From the NCBI GenBank assembly GCA_963700785.1, contig CAVOYZ010000002.1:1-44237 (forward strand): 44,237 bases of DNA. The letters are read 5' to 3'. The DNA comes from CAXMST01 sp963700785 (GTDB lineage: Bacteria > Actinomycetota > Thermoleophilia > Solirubrobacterales > 70-9). Each line of letters begins with the position of its first letter. The stretch's first letter is position 1. The notes beneath the pieces were generated by a model that saw only the letters and a program-made list of their open reading frames with translations, was not told where the DNA came from and ran no database searches. The position numbers and the translations under genes were made by a program. Of the stretch, positions 1 to 8,687 are shown one piece after another.

Positions 1-384
1 CTGGTGCTCGGTCCGGGCTGCGCCGACCCGTACGGGCCGAAGGCGGTCCGGGCCAGCATGGGCTCGATCTTCGCCGCGCCGCCGATCCGGGGCGAGGTGG
101 ACGCAACCCCCCAGCCGCGCCTGGCGCTCGAGGCCCACGGCGGCGATGATCTCGAGCGGGTCCTGCACGACCTCGATCCACGGTGCATCTGCCTCGGAGC
201 CGAGCGGGAGGGCCTCGACCCGGCGACCCTCGCGGCCTGCGCGGCGACGGCGACGATCCCGGTTCGCCCGGAGGCCGAGTCGCTGAACGTCGCGGTCGCA
301 GCGGCGATCGCGCTCTACCGGGTATGTTCGAACGCGAGGCCGGCATCCGGCCGGGCCGCCATCGGCGACGACGACGATGCTTGA
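1..384 (+). CDS. TrmH/SpoU-family RNA 2'-O-methyltransferase, 3' part only
   Basis: This is the C-terminal part of a SpoU-class (SPOUT fold) methyltransferase, an SAM-dependent enzyme that 2'-O-methylates tRNA or rRNA; the 5' end lies outside the window. The visible protein begins with the family's second conserved motif, GPGCADPYGPKAVRASMG, continues to CLGAEREGL (the 'GxExxGL' motif) and ends with the knot motif SLNVAVAAAIALYR. These motifs bind SAM and form the trefoil knot. Its stop (382-384) overlaps the pheS start at 377. A TrmH-type gene directly before pheST is a common arrangement in high-GC Gram-positives. The exact RNA target cannot be told from this fragment. Confidence 0.88.
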   Translation: MVLGPGCADPYGPKAVRASMGSIFAAPPIRGEVDATPQPRLALEAHGGDDLERVLHDLDPRCICLGAEREGLDPATLAACAATATIPVRPEAESLNVAVAAAIALYRVCSNARPASGRAAIGDDDDA

Positions 385-1508
385 GCGAATCGAACAGATC
401 AAGGGCGAGGCGGCGGCGGCGATCGCGTCGGCCCCCGACGCCGCGGCGGTGGATGAGTTGCGGGTCCGCTACCTGGGTCGGAAGTCGGCACTGACGGGGA
501 TCCTCCGCGGGATCGGGGAGCTCGACCCGTCCGAGCGCGGGCCGGTCGGCCAGCGGGGCAACGCGGCCCGCGCGGAGCTCGAGCAGACTGTTGGCCGAGC
601 GGCTGGAGAGCCTCCGGGACGGCGAGCTCGCCGATCGGCCGGCGGCGGACGCGATCGACATCACGCTCCCCGGGACGGCGCCGGTGGCCCCGGGGCACCT
701 GCACCTGCTGACCAGGACGCGACGGGAGATCGAGGACGTGTTCGTCGGGCTCGGCTACCGGGTCATGGAGGGCCCGGAGATCGAGCACGACTACTACAAC
801 TTCACCGCGCTCAACCATCCCCCCGGTCACCCCGCGCGAATGCTCCAGGACACCTTCTACGTCGATCCGGCGACGCTGGCCGCCGACGTCTCCCTCTACG
901 GCACCGACGGCGATCCCCTCACCGCTCCGCCGGGCCCGCGCGACGTGCTGCTGCGGACGCACACCTCGCCGATGCAGGTGCGGGGCATGGAGGCCGCCGA
1001 GCCGCCGATCTTCATCATCGTCCCCGGCACGGTCTACAGGCGCGACTCCGACGCGACCCACACCCCGATGTTCAATCAGATCGAGGGCCTGGCGGTAGGT
1101 CTCGACATCACGCTCGCCGATCTGCACGGCACGCTGCTGACCGTCGCCCGGGCGATCTTCGGCGAGCAGCGGGAGGTGCGCATCCGGCCGCACTTCTTTC
1201 CCTTCACCGAGCCGAGCGTCGAGGTCGACGTCTCCTGCTTCCGCTGCGAGGGCAGCGGCTCGCTGCCGCCGTCGAGCGGGCGCGATCGCTGCAATCTCTG
1301 CAAGGGGATCGGCTGGCTCGAGATTCTCGGCGCGGGGATGGTCGACCCGAACGTCTACGGGTTCGTCGCCGACGCCGGCTACGACGCCGAGCTGGTTCAG
1401 GGCTTCGCCTTCGGGTTGGGCATCGAGCGGATCGCGATGCTGCGCTACGGCGTCCCGGACCTCCGACTGTTCTTCGAGGACGACGTCCGCTTCCTGGAGC
1501 AGTTCTGA
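377..1508 (+). CDS. pheS: Phenylalanyl-tRNA synthetase alpha subunit, frame broken once
   Basis: Catalytic alpha subunit of the cytoplasmic alpha2-beta2 enzyme that charges tRNA-Phe. The start at 377 gives the usual N-terminal tRNA-binding helices (MLERIEQIKGEAAAAIA, then VRYLGRKSALTGILRG). The class II synthetase core follows, with motif 2 YRRDSDATHTPMFNQIEG, and ends in motif 3, FGLGIERIAMLRYGVPDLR. The reading frame changes near 585-593: residues up to ARAELEQ are in the 377 frame and the rest, from LAERLESLRDG, lies one base later, so one extra base is present in the 'cagactgttggcc' stretch. Corrected length is about 376 aa, close to the family norm. As the gene is essential and otherwise perfect, I read the shift as a probable sequence error. 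It overlaps pheT by one base (TGATG). Confidence 0.93.
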
Positions 1509-3967
1509 TGCGGGTTCCCTGGAGCTGGCTGAGCGTCTACTGCGACGCGGGCATCACGCCCGATGAGCTCGCGGTCCGCCTGACGATGACCGGCACCGAG
1601 GTCGAGCGCCTCGGCCACGTCGGCGCTCCCCGGTCCGAGGGGTTCGTGATCGGCCGCGTGCTCAGTGCCGAGCCCCATCCCGATGCGGACCGGCTCAGGG
1701 TCTGCGAGGTCGACGTCGGCGCCGACGACGGCGCGCGAACGATCGTCTGCGGGGCGCCCAACGTTGCCGCCGGCCAGACCGTCGCAGTCGCCCTGCCCGG
1801 CGCGGTGATGCCGGGCGGCGAGAAGCTCGGCAGGGCGAAGCTGCGCGGGATCGAGTCGAACGGGATGATCCTCTCCGAGATCGAGATGGAGGCGGGCCCC
1901 GACGCCGACGGCATCGCCGTCCTCGACCCGGGCGGACAACCGGGGGAGCCGCTGCAGAGCCTGGTGCCGATCGCCGAGCCGGTGCTCGAGCTCGAGATCA
2001 CGCCGAACCGGCCCGACTGCCTCGGCGTCTACGGGGTCGCCCGCGAGGTGCACGCGATCACCGGCAGCGACCTCGCTGCGGAGCCCTGGGACGAGGACGC
2101 TCCGGCCGAGGGCGAGGGGGAGGCCGTTGACTTCGCGTCGGTGAGCGTCGAGGTGCCGGAGCTCTGCCCGCGCTTCACCGGCCGGGTGTTCACCGAGGTC
2201 ACCGTCGGCCCGTCGCCGCTGTGGCTGAAGCAGCGGCTGACGGCCGCAGGACAGCGCCCGATCAACAACGTCGTCGACATCACCAACTACGTGATGCTGC
2301 TGACCGGCCAGCCGCTACATGCCTTCGACCTCGACCGGGTCCCGGGCGGGGAGTTGATCGTGCGCCGGGCGAGGCCGGGCGAGACGATGCGGACCCTCGA
2401 CGACGTCGAACGGAGCTTCGACTCCGACGCGGTGCTGGTCTGCGATCGTGACGGGCCGTCGGGCATCGCCGGGATCATGGGCGGCCAGGTCTCCGAGGTA
2501 TCGCCGACGACGAAGGCGGTGCTGATGGAGGTCGCCTGCTGGGACGGCCCGAACATCCTCGCGACCTCGGGCAAGCTCGGCCTGCGCTCGGAGGCCTCGA
2601 CCCGTTTCGAGAAGCAGCTGCACCCGGACCTGACGATGCGCGCGCAGCGGGTCGCCTCCCGACTGATGATCGAGCTCTGTGGCGCCCGGCTGGTGCCGGG
2701 CACGATCGACGTCGACGCCGGCGCCTATCCGCCCTTCTCGGCTCCGCTGAGGACCGGCCGGATGCGCTCGCTGTTGGGGATGGACGTGCCCAGCGCCGAC
2801 GCTGCAACCTACCTGCGGCGGCTCGGATTCGATCCGCTCCCCGACGATCAGGGCTTCCGGGTCGGCGTGCCGGCCGACCGGTATTTCGATGTGACCCGCG
2901 AGGTCGATCTGATCGAGGAGGTTGCCCGGGTCCACGGGATCGACGAGCACCTGGAGCCGACACTGCCCGCGCGGCCGCCGGGAGCCGGTGGCCTCGAGCC
3001 GCAGCAGCGGCTGCTGCGAAGGGCCGAGGACATCCTCCGGGACGCGGGTCTCGACGAGGCGATCACCTGGACCTTCGTCGCCCCCGACGCGCTCGAGCGC
3101 CTCGGACTCCCCCCAGAGGAGCGGCAGGCGATCGCCCTGCACAACCCGCTGTCGGAGGATCAGTCGGTGATGCGCAAGACGCTGCTCGGCGGCCTGATCG
3201 AGGCCGCCGCCCACAACGTCGCCCGCGGCGCCGTTCGGGTCGGCCTGTTCGAGTCCGGCAGGGTCTACCTGCCGCTCCCGCCGCCGAGTGACGGCGGCTT
3301 CCTCGCCGGACAGTTCGCGGGGCGCCGACCGGCGCCGGCCCGCGAGCCGCAGCGACTGGCGGCGATCGTCTGCGAGGGGCTCGGGCGGGAGAGCTGGCGG
3401 GGAGAGTCCTTCGCCGCCGATTTCTACCTGGGCAAGGGCCTGGTCGAGTCGCTCTGCAACTCGCTGCGGGCGCCGCTCTCGTTCGAGCGCGTCGAGGAGC
3501 CGTTCCTGTATCCGGGCCGCTCGGCCCGGGTGCTCGTCGCCGGCGAGCCGGCCGGCTGGCTCGGTGAGCTGCACCCGCGGGTCGCCGACGCCTTCGACCT
3601 GCCCGCCTCGGTCGCCTTCGAGCTCGACGCGGCGCCGCTGCTGGCGGCCGCCGGCGAGGGGGCCGAGGTCTACGAGGACCTGACGTCGTTCCCGGCTGCC
3701 TACGAGGACGTCGCCGTCGTCGTCGACGATGGCGTCGAGGCTGCCGAAGTCCGCGGGGCGGTCGAGCGCGGAGGCGGCGAGCTGCTTCGCTCGGCGGTGA
3801 TCTTCGATGTCTACGAGGGCGAGCAGATTGCGCCGGGCAGGCGCAGCCTGGCGCTGCGGCTCGAGTTCCGCGCCCCGGATCGGACCCTGACCGACGCGGA
3901 GCTCTCCGAGCGACGTCAGGCGATCGTCTCCGCCCTGGCCGAGATCGGAGGGTCGCTGCGTGCCTGA
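1508..3967 (+). CDS. pheT: Phenylalanyl-tRNA synthetase beta subunit
   Basis: Beta subunit (819 aa) of phenylalanyl-tRNA synthetase, carrying tRNA recognition and editing. The ATG at 1508 overlaps the pheS stop and gives the typical N-terminus MRVPWSWLSVYC. Domains in order are an EMAP-like tRNA-binding OB fold (about residues 40-150, with the signature HPDADRLRVCEVDVG), the B3/B4 editing region (about 200-370), the B5 domain (about 400-480), the inactive synthetase-like core, and a C-terminal ferredoxin-like anticodon-binding domain (last 95 residues). The open frame runs upstream into the shifted 5' part of pheS, creating a false 1196-residue ORF; the start at 1508 is the biologically sensible one. 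The end overlaps the argC GTG by 8 bases, so pheST and argCJBD are probably co-transcribed. Confidence 0.96.
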   Translation: MRVPWSWLSVYCDAGITPDELAVRLTMTGTEVERLGHVGAPRSEGFVIGRVLSAEPHPDADRLRVCEVDVGADDGARTIVCGAPNVAAGQTVAVALPGAVMPGGEKLGRAKLRGIESNGMILSEIEMEAGPDADGIAVLDPGGQPGEPLQSLVPIAEPVLELEITPNRPDCLGVYGVAREVHAITGSDLAAEPWDEDAPAEGEGEAVDFASVSVEVPELCPRFTGRVFTEVTVGPSPLWLKQRLTAAGQRPINNVVDITNYVMLLTGQPLHAFDLDRVPGGELIVRRARPGETMRTLDDVERSFDSDAVLVCDRDGPSGIAGIMGGQVSEVSPTTKAVLMEVACWDGPNILATSGKLGLRSEASTRFEKQLHPDLTMRAQRVASRLMIELCGARLVPGTIDVDAGAYPPFSAPLRTGRMRSLLGMDVPSADAATYLRRLGFDPLPDDQGFRVGVPADRYFDVTREVDLIEEVARVHGIDEHLEPTLPARPPGAGGLEPQQRLLRRAEDILRDAGLDEAITWTFVAPDALERLGLPPEERQAIALHNPLSEDQSVMRKTLLGGLIEAAAHNVARGAVRVGLFESGRVYLPLPPPSDGGFLAGQFAGRRPAPAREPQRLAAIVCEGLGRESWRGESFAADFYLGKGLVESLCNSLRAPLSFERVEEPFLYPGRSARVLVAGEPAGWLGELHPRVADAFDLPASVAFELDAAPLLAAAGEGAEVYEDLTSFPAAYEDVAVVVDDGVEAAEVRGAVERGGGELLRSAVIFDVYEGEQIAPGRRSLALRLEFRAPDRTLTDAELSERRQAIVSALAEIGGSLRA

Positions 3968-5000
3968 GGCCGGCTTCGGCGGACAGCCGATAGAGGGCGA
4001 GCCGGTGGCGAGGGTGCTCGTGGCCGGTGCCTCGGGATTTGCCGGTGCGCTCAGCGCCGAGCTCGTCTGGCGACACCCACGACTGGAGCTGATCGCGGTC
4101 AGCTCGCGCTCGGACGTTGGCACGCGGCTCGACCGGCTCTATCCCCGCTACCGGGTCCCGTTGACGCTCGAGGAGCTCGACGTCGACCAGATCGAGGGCT
4201 GCGATGCGGCGATCGTCGCCTACCCGCACGGCGCCGCGGCGCCGACGGTCGCCGGGCTGCGGGGTCTGGGTCTGCAGGTCGTCGACCTGTCGGCCGACTT
4301 CCGGCTGCGCGACCCCGAGAGCTATCGCGAGTGGTACGGCGAGCTCGGTGAGCCCGAGCTGTTGGCGGAGGCCGTCTACGGCCTGCCCGAGCTCCACCGT
4401 GAGCAGATCGCGACCGCGTCGCTTGTCGCCAACCCCGGCTGCTATCCGACCGCGGCGGTGCTCGCACTGGCCCCGCTCGCGGCAGAGGGCCTGATCGATG
4501 ACCTGGTGATCGATGCGAAGTCGGGGATCTCGGGGGCCGGCAGAGGCGGCGGTGACGCGATGCACTACGTGACCCTGGACGAGAACCTCTCGCCGTACTC
4601 GGTCGGCGGACATCGCCATCAGCCGGAGATCGCCCAGGAGCTGGCGGCGCTGAGCGGCGGGCCGGCGCCCGATCTGACCTTCGTCCCACATCTGGCGCCG
4701 CTCGATCAGGGTGAGCTTGTGAGCTGCTACGTGCGGCCGGCGCGGCCGATCAGCGAGGCGGAGCTGGACGAGCTCTACCGTGATCGCTACGACGCGGAGG
4801 CGTTCGTCGAGGTGGTCGACTCGCCGCCGGGCGTGAGGGACGTCCGCGGGACGAACATCTGCCGGGTGCAGGTGGCGCTGAACGGAGACCGGGTGCTCGT
4901 GTTCGGCGCGATCGACAACCTCTGGAAGGGTGCCGCAAGCCAGGCGGTGCAGAACCTCAACCTGATGCTCGGGCTGGGCGAGGGGGAGGGCGTCTCGTGA
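3960..5000 (+). CDS. argC: N-acetyl-gamma-glutamyl-phosphate reductase
   Basis: Third step of arginine biosynthesis: NADPH-dependent reduction of N-acetylglutamyl-5-phosphate to the semialdehyde. The 346-aa product has the NAD(P)-binding motif VLVAGASGFAGALSAELVWRHP, the catalytic cysteine in ANPGCYPTAAVLAL and the active-site histidine in VGGHRHQPEIAQE. The GTG at 3960 overlaps pheT by 8 bases; an internal GTG at 4005 (MARVLVAGASG) would give a 331-aa protein starting right at the Rossmann strand, closer to the usual ArgC N-terminus, so the start is uncertain. The stop overlaps the argJ GTG (GTGA). Its neighbours are the next enzymes of the acetylated pathway. Confidence 0.95.
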   Translation: MPEAGFGGQPIEGEPVARVLVAGASGFAGALSAELVWRHPRLELIAVSSRSDVGTRLDRLYPRYRVPLTLEELDVDQIEGCDAAIVAYPHGAAAPTVAGLRGLGLQVVDLSADFRLRDPESYREWYGELGEPELLAEAVYGLPELHREQIATASLVANPGCYPTAAVLALAPLAAEGLIDDLVIDAKSGISGAGRGGGDAMHYVTLDENLSPYSVGGHRHQPEIAQELAALSGGPAPDLTFVPHLAPLDQGELVSCYVRPARPISEAELDELYRDRYDAEAFVEVVDSPPGVRDVRGTNICRVQVALNGDRVLVFGAIDNLWKGAASQAVQNLNLMLGLGEGEGVS

Positions 5001-6163
5001 GCGGCGTCGAGGGCTTCTTCCGCTCGCGTTGGGTGCCACCACCGGCCGGGCTCGAGGAGCTCGAGCCCGACAGGCTGGCGCCCGGCTTCGAGGCTGCCGG
5101 GGCTGCCTGCGGCCTCAAGGGCGGCGGGCAGAGCGACGTCGGAATCGTCGCCGCAGTCGACCGCGAGTCCGTCGGCTCGTCCCTGTTGCTGACCCGCAAC
5201 GCCTCTGCAGCGGCGCCGATCAGGCTCTGTCGCGACGCCTGTGATCGGGATCGGGTCGCCGCCGCCGTGGTCAACTCCGGCAACGCGAATGCGGCCACCG
5301 GTGCCCAGGGCTATCGCGACGCGGAGGCGATGCAGCGCGCGACCGCGGCGGCGCTCGGCCTCGAGCCCACCCGGGTCGCGGTCGCCGAGACCGGCACGAT
5401 CGGCGTGCCGCTGCCCGTCGACGACGTGCTCGCAGGCATCGACGAGGCGGCGCGCCGGCTCTCCCCCGACGGTGGGGCGAGCTTCACCGAGGCGATCTGC
5501 ACGACGGACCGTTGGCCGAAGCGCTGCTGCGTGAAAGCCGACGGCGTGACCCTTTCCGCCCAGGCGAAGGGGGCGGGAATGATCGAGCCCGGCTTCGCGA
5601 CGATGCTCTGCTTCGTGCAGACCGACGCGACGATCGGAGATCCGGACCGGGCGCTTCGGCCGGCCGTCTCTGGCTCGTTCGAGCGGATCACTGTCGACGG
5701 TCAGATGAGCACCAACGACATGGTGCTCCTGCAGGCAAGCGGGGCTGCCCGCCGACCCCTGCCGGCGGGGCTGCTCGAGGCGGTCCTGCTCCAGCTCGCA
5801 CTGGAGATCGTCCGCGATGGTGAGGGGGCGACTCGGGTTGCGCGGGTCGTCGTGGAAGGCGCCAGGGACGGCGAGGAGGCGGAGCGGGTCGCGCGTGCAA
5901 TCGCCAACTCGCCGCTCGTGAAGACGGCGCTCTACGGACGCGACCCGAATTGGGGGCGGATCGCGCAGGCGGCCGGCATGGCGCTCGCGGGCGAGTCGCT
6001 CGCGGAGCTGGGACCGGATCGGATCGATGCCGCCGGCCTCGCGGGTAACGAGGCGGAGGCGGAGCTGACGATCAGGCTCGACCGGGGACCGGCCGGCGCC
6101 GATGTCTTCTTCAGCGACCTGACCGAGGGCTACGTGCAACTGAACGCCGAGTACACGACGTGA
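4997..6163 (+). CDS. argJ: Glutamate N-acetyltransferase / amino-acid acetyltransferase
   Basis: ArgJ recycles the acetyl group from N-acetylornithine to glutamate; some members also acetylate glutamate with acetyl-CoA, and the sequence alone does not say which type this is. The protein (388 aa) is an Ntn-fold proenzyme. The self-cleavage site is visible as the Ala-Thr pair in KGAGMIEPGFATMLCF, the threonine becoming the nucleophile of the beta chain. Other family signatures are NSGNANAATGAQG and GQMSTNDMVLL, plus KTALYGRDPNWGRI near the C-terminus. GTG start at 4997 overlaps argC by four bases, and the TGA overlaps the argB ATG. With ArgJ present, the acetyl cycle works without a separate ArgE deacetylase. 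Confidence 0.95.
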   Translation: MSGVEGFFRSRWVPPPAGLEELEPDRLAPGFEAAGAACGLKGGGQSDVGIVAAVDRESVGSSLLLTRNASAAAPIRLCRDACDRDRVAAAVVNSGNANAATGAQGYRDAEAMQRATAAALGLEPTRVAVAETGTIGVPLPVDDVLAGIDEAARRLSPDGGASFTEAICTTDRWPKRCCVKADGVTLSAQAKGAGMIEPGFATMLCFVQTDATIGDPDRALRPAVSGSFERITVDGQMSTNDMVLLQASGAARRPLPAGLLEAVLLQLALEIVRDGEGATRVARVVVEGARDGEEAERVARAIANSPLVKTALYGRDPNWGRIAQAAGMALAGESLAELGPDRIDAAGLAGNEAEAELTIRLDRGPAGADVFFSDLTEGYVQLNAEYTT

Positions 6164-7044
6164 TGAAGCAGACCAGCGCCAGACAGCGTGGGGCGGCGGC
6201 GGAGGGGGCCGGAAGCGTCGGCATCCTGCTCGAGGCGCTGCCGTACATCCGGGAGTTCCACGGCCGCACCGTGGTGATCAAGTACGGCGGCGCGGCGATG
6301 CGAGAGGAGGCGCTCCGCGACGAGTTCGCGACCGACGTCGTGCTGCTCAAGTACGTGGGCCTCAATCCGGTCATCGTCCACGGCGGCGGGCCCGACATCA
6401 CCGAGTACATGGAGCGCCTCGGGATGGAGGTGAAGTTCGTCGAGGGCCTCCGGGTCTCGGACTCCGAGACCGTCGAGGTGGCGAAGATGGTGCTGCTCGG
6501 CAAGGTCAACACCGACATCGTCCAGCGGCTCAACCGCCACGGGCAGCCGGCGGTCGGACTCTCCGGGGAGGACGGCACCCTGTTCGAGATCAAGCCCGCC
6601 CCGGAGGCGGAGAAGGTGGGCTTCGTCGGTGAGATCGAGCGGGTCGACGTCGACGTGCTCAACCACATCGCCTCCGACTTCATCCCGGTGATCGCCTCGG
6701 CCGGCACCGCCCGCGACGGCAACTCCTACAACGTCAACGCCGACGCGGCCGCCGGCAAGGTGGCAGCGGCGCTCCGGGCCTACAAGGCGATCTTTCTGAC
6801 CGACGTCGAGGGATGGCGCGCCGACGGCGAGGACCCCCAGACGCTGATCTCGCTCGCGACCGTCGAGGAGGTCGTCAGCGGGTTGGGCGGGGTCAGCGGC
6901 GGCATGCGCCCGAAGCTCGCGGCGTGCGTCGAGGCGATTCGCGGCGGCGTCCAGTCGGCCCACATCATCGACGGGCGCCGGCCGCACAGCCTGCTGCTCG
7001 AGCTGTTCACGGACGCGGGGATCGGCACCAAGGTCACGCCGTGA
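6163..7044 (+). CDS. argB: Acetylglutamate kinase
   Basis: Second step of the acetylated arginine pathway, phosphorylating N-acetylglutamate with ATP; in many bacteria this is the arginine-feedback point. The 293-aa protein has the amino-acid kinase fold: VVIKYGGAAM at the nucleotide side, VIVHGGGPDITEYM for substrate binding, then YNVNADAAAGKVAAAL and FLTDVEGW. ATG at 6163 is preferred over the overlapping GTG at 6160 because TGATG overlaps are the rule in this operon. The N-terminal extension of about 20 residues before VGILLEALPYIREFHG resembles the N-terminal helix of arginine-sensitive hexameric enzymes; that link is inference. The stop overlaps the GTG of argD. Confidence 0.95.
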   Translation: MKQTSARQRGAAAEGAGSVGILLEALPYIREFHGRTVVIKYGGAAMREEALRDEFATDVVLLKYVGLNPVIVHGGGPDITEYMERLGMEVKFVEGLRVSDSETVEVAKMVLLGKVNTDIVQRLNRHGQPAVGLSGEDGTLFEIKPAPEAEKVGFVGEIERVDVDVLNHIASDFIPVIASAGTARDGNSYNVNADAAAGKVAAALRAYKAIFLTDVEGWRADGEDPQTLISLATVEEVVSGLGGVSGGMRPKLAACVEAIRGGVQSAHIIDGRRPHSLLLELFTDAGIGTKVTP

Positions 7045-8246
7045 CCGCCGGCGGGATCGAGGAGCTGCGGGCGCTGGAGGCGCGCTACGCGATGCCGACC
7101 TACGCCCGGGCGCCGGTCGAGTTCGTGCGCGGGCGCGGCTGCCTGCTCTGGGATTCCGAGGGCGATGAGTACATCGACTTCTTCAGCGGACTCTCGGTCC
7201 ACAACGCGGGCCACTGCCACCCGGCGATCGTCGGCGCGATCCGCGATCAGGCGGGCGAGGTCGCCGGCAGCTCGAACCTCTACTACTCGTCGCCGGCGAT
7301 CGAGCTCCACGCCAAGCTCTCGACTGCGAGCCTCGGCGGCCGTGTGTTCCTCTGCAACTCGGGAACCGAGGCGAACGAATGCGCGATCAAGCTCGTCCGC
7401 AGGCACGCGCACCGGCGCGGCGTCGACCGCCCCGAGATCGTCGTCCTCGACGGCGGCTTCCACGGTCGTACGCTGGGAGCGCTCTCGGCAACCGTCAGGC
7501 TTGCCGATGAGGAGCTCTTCGGACCTCTGCTGGAGGGGTTCGTCCTCGTCCCGCGCGACGATCCGGCCGCGCTGGCGGCGGCGGTGGGGGAGAGGACCGC
7601 GGCGGTGCTGCTCGAGCCGGTGCAGGGCGAGGCGGGGGTCCATCCGATCGACGACGACGTGCTGCTCGGTGCGCGCGAGGCCTGCGATCGCAGCGGCGCG
7701 CTGCTCGTCTTCGACGAGATCCAGACCGGCATGGGCAGAACCGGGGAGCTCTGGGCCTACCAGGGGGGACCCGCCACTCCCGATGTCCTGACGGCGGCCA
7801 AGGCGCTGGGCGGCGGCCTGCCGGTGGGCGCCTGCGTGACTGCTCCGGCGGTCGGCGAGGGCCTCGGCCCCGGCGAGCACGGCTCGACCTTCGGCGGCGG
7901 CTCGATCGCCGCCCGCGCCGCGCTGGCTGCGCTCGAGGTGCTGTCGGAGCCGTCCCTGCTCGCCTCCGTCCGCGAGCTCGGCGAGCTGCTCGAGCGGCGC
8001 TGCCTGGAGATCGAGGGCGTCGATCGGGTTCGCCGTCGCGGGCTGATGGCCGGTCTCGGCCTGCGGGACGGGATCGACTCGCGCGAGGTCGCCGCGGCCG
8101 CGCTCGGATCCGGCCTGGTTGTGAATGCGCCCAATCCGGGGACTGTGCGGTTGCTGCCGCCGCTCGTGATCACTGAGGCGGAGGTGATCGCCGGATGCGA
8201 TCGACTTGGCGAGGCGCTCGCGCGGACCCGCCGTCACGGGGCATAG
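7041..8246 (+). CDS. argD: Acetylornithine aminotransferase
   Basis: PLP-dependent class III aminotransferase (401 aa) converting N-acetylglutamate semialdehyde to N-acetylornithine with glutamate as donor. I chose the GTG at 7041, which overlaps the argB stop (GTGA) and starts just before the conserved RYAMPTYARAPVEFVRG; longer in-frame starts run into argB. Visible signatures are CNSGTEANECAIKLVR (phosphate-binding loop), VFDEIQTGMGRTG (Asp that contacts the PLP ring nitrogen) and TAAKALGGGLPVGA, whose lysine forms the Schiff base. It is the last arginine gene here; argF, argR, argG and argH are not downstream in this window. Confidence 0.94.
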   Translation: MTAGGIEELRALEARYAMPTYARAPVEFVRGRGCLLWDSEGDEYIDFFSGLSVHNAGHCHPAIVGAIRDQAGEVAGSSNLYYSSPAIELHAKLSTASLGGRVFLCNSGTEANECAIKLVRRHAHRRGVDRPEIVVLDGGFHGRTLGALSATVRLADEELFGPLLEGFVLVPRDDPAALAAAVGERTAAVLLEPVQGEAGVHPIDDDVLLGAREACDRSGALLVFDEIQTGMGRTGELWAYQGGPATPDVLTAAKALGGGLPVGACVTAPAVGEGLGPGEHGSTFGGGSIAARAALAALEVLSEPSLLASVRELGELLERRCLEIEGVDRVRRRGLMAGLGLRDGIDSREVAAAALGSGLVVNAPNPGTVRLLPPLVITEAEVIAGCDRLGEALARTRRHGA

Positions 8247-8249
8247 ACT
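8244..8249 (+). promoter_or_regulatory. -10 box for the Thr-rich membrane protein
   Basis: TAGACT fits the actinobacterial TANNNT -10 consensus and sits 7 nt before the ATG at 8257, overlapping the argD stop codon. The spacing predicts a leaderless or nearly leaderless mRNA and supports 8257 as the true start. No clear -35 box was seen. Confidence 0.45.
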
Positions 8250-8256
8250 TCGACCG

Positions 8257-8663
8257 ATGCACGAAGACCCCACGCGCCGAATGCCGCTCGATGACGGCGG
8301 CGGGGGGGAGGCGGGTCCGGCCCGCACCACCCCTACGGATACGAGGAGGAGCCGCCCGACGGGGGGGACGGGGGCGGGCTCTCGACCCAGCAGAAGGTGG
8401 CGATCGGGCTGGTCGTTGCCGTGGTGATCGGCCTGCTGATCGCGCTCGTCGCGCTCGCCTCGAGCGACAGCGGCGACTCGTCGACGACGACCGTGACGAC
8501 CACGTCGGAGCCGACGACGACCACGACCAGCGAGCCGACGACGACGACCACGTCGGAGCCGACGACGACCACGACCAGCGAGCCGACGACAACGCCGACC
8601 ACGACGACGACGACGACCACGACGACCACGGACGGTGGCGGTTCGGGCGGCGTCTCGCCCTGA
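8257..8663 (+). CDS. Small Thr-rich single-pass membrane protein, frame broken once
   Basis: Not a recognised family. The protein (about 135 aa if corrected) starts MHEDPTRRMPLDDGGG. After one base is restored near the G-run at 8303-8319 it continues HHPYGYEEEPPDGGDGGG, then a basic-flanked membrane helix KVAIGLVVAVVIGLLIALVA and an extracellular Thr/Ser/Pro tail made of four TSEPTTTT-like units plus a poly-Thr stretch. The second frame alone would start only at GTG 8397, leaving out the acidic, clearly coding-like segment before it, so I favour a single gene with a lost base in the G-run. The tail repeats as 48-nt DNA units. It may be an O-glycosylated surface stalk; that is inference. A hairpin follows the stop. 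Confidence 0.6.
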
Positions 8664-8664
8664 G

Positions 8665-8686
8665 CCCCGGCGGCGGGCCGCCGGGG
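8665..8686. terminator. GC-rich hairpin between convergent genes
   Basis: CCCCGGCGGC is followed by its exact complement GCCGCCGGGG with two bases between. It lies between the stop of the + strand gene (8663) and the stop of the minus-strand decayed gene (8688), where a two-way terminator is expected. There is no U-tract. Confidence 0.5.
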
Positions 8687-8687
8687 G

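Noticed and set aside
585..595. Programmed ribosomal frameshift in pheS
   Set aside because: No slippery heptamer or downstream pseudoknot is evident and PheS is not known to need one; sequence error is simpler.
377..3967. A single 1196-residue ORF apparently fusing pheS and pheT
   Set aside because: Only its first 70 residues are PheS; then it runs out of frame with Arg/Pro-rich composition until pheT starts at 1508. It results from one extra base in pheS, not a gene fusion.
2315..4123. Minus-strand ORF of 602 codons opposite pheT
   Set aside because: Shadow of pheT; no family motif and composition typical of an antisense frame.
3063..5042. Long minus-strand ORF of 659 codons over pheT and argC
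   Set aside because: Arg-rich, low-complexity product opposite to two certain genes; long antisense ORFs are expected at this GC content.
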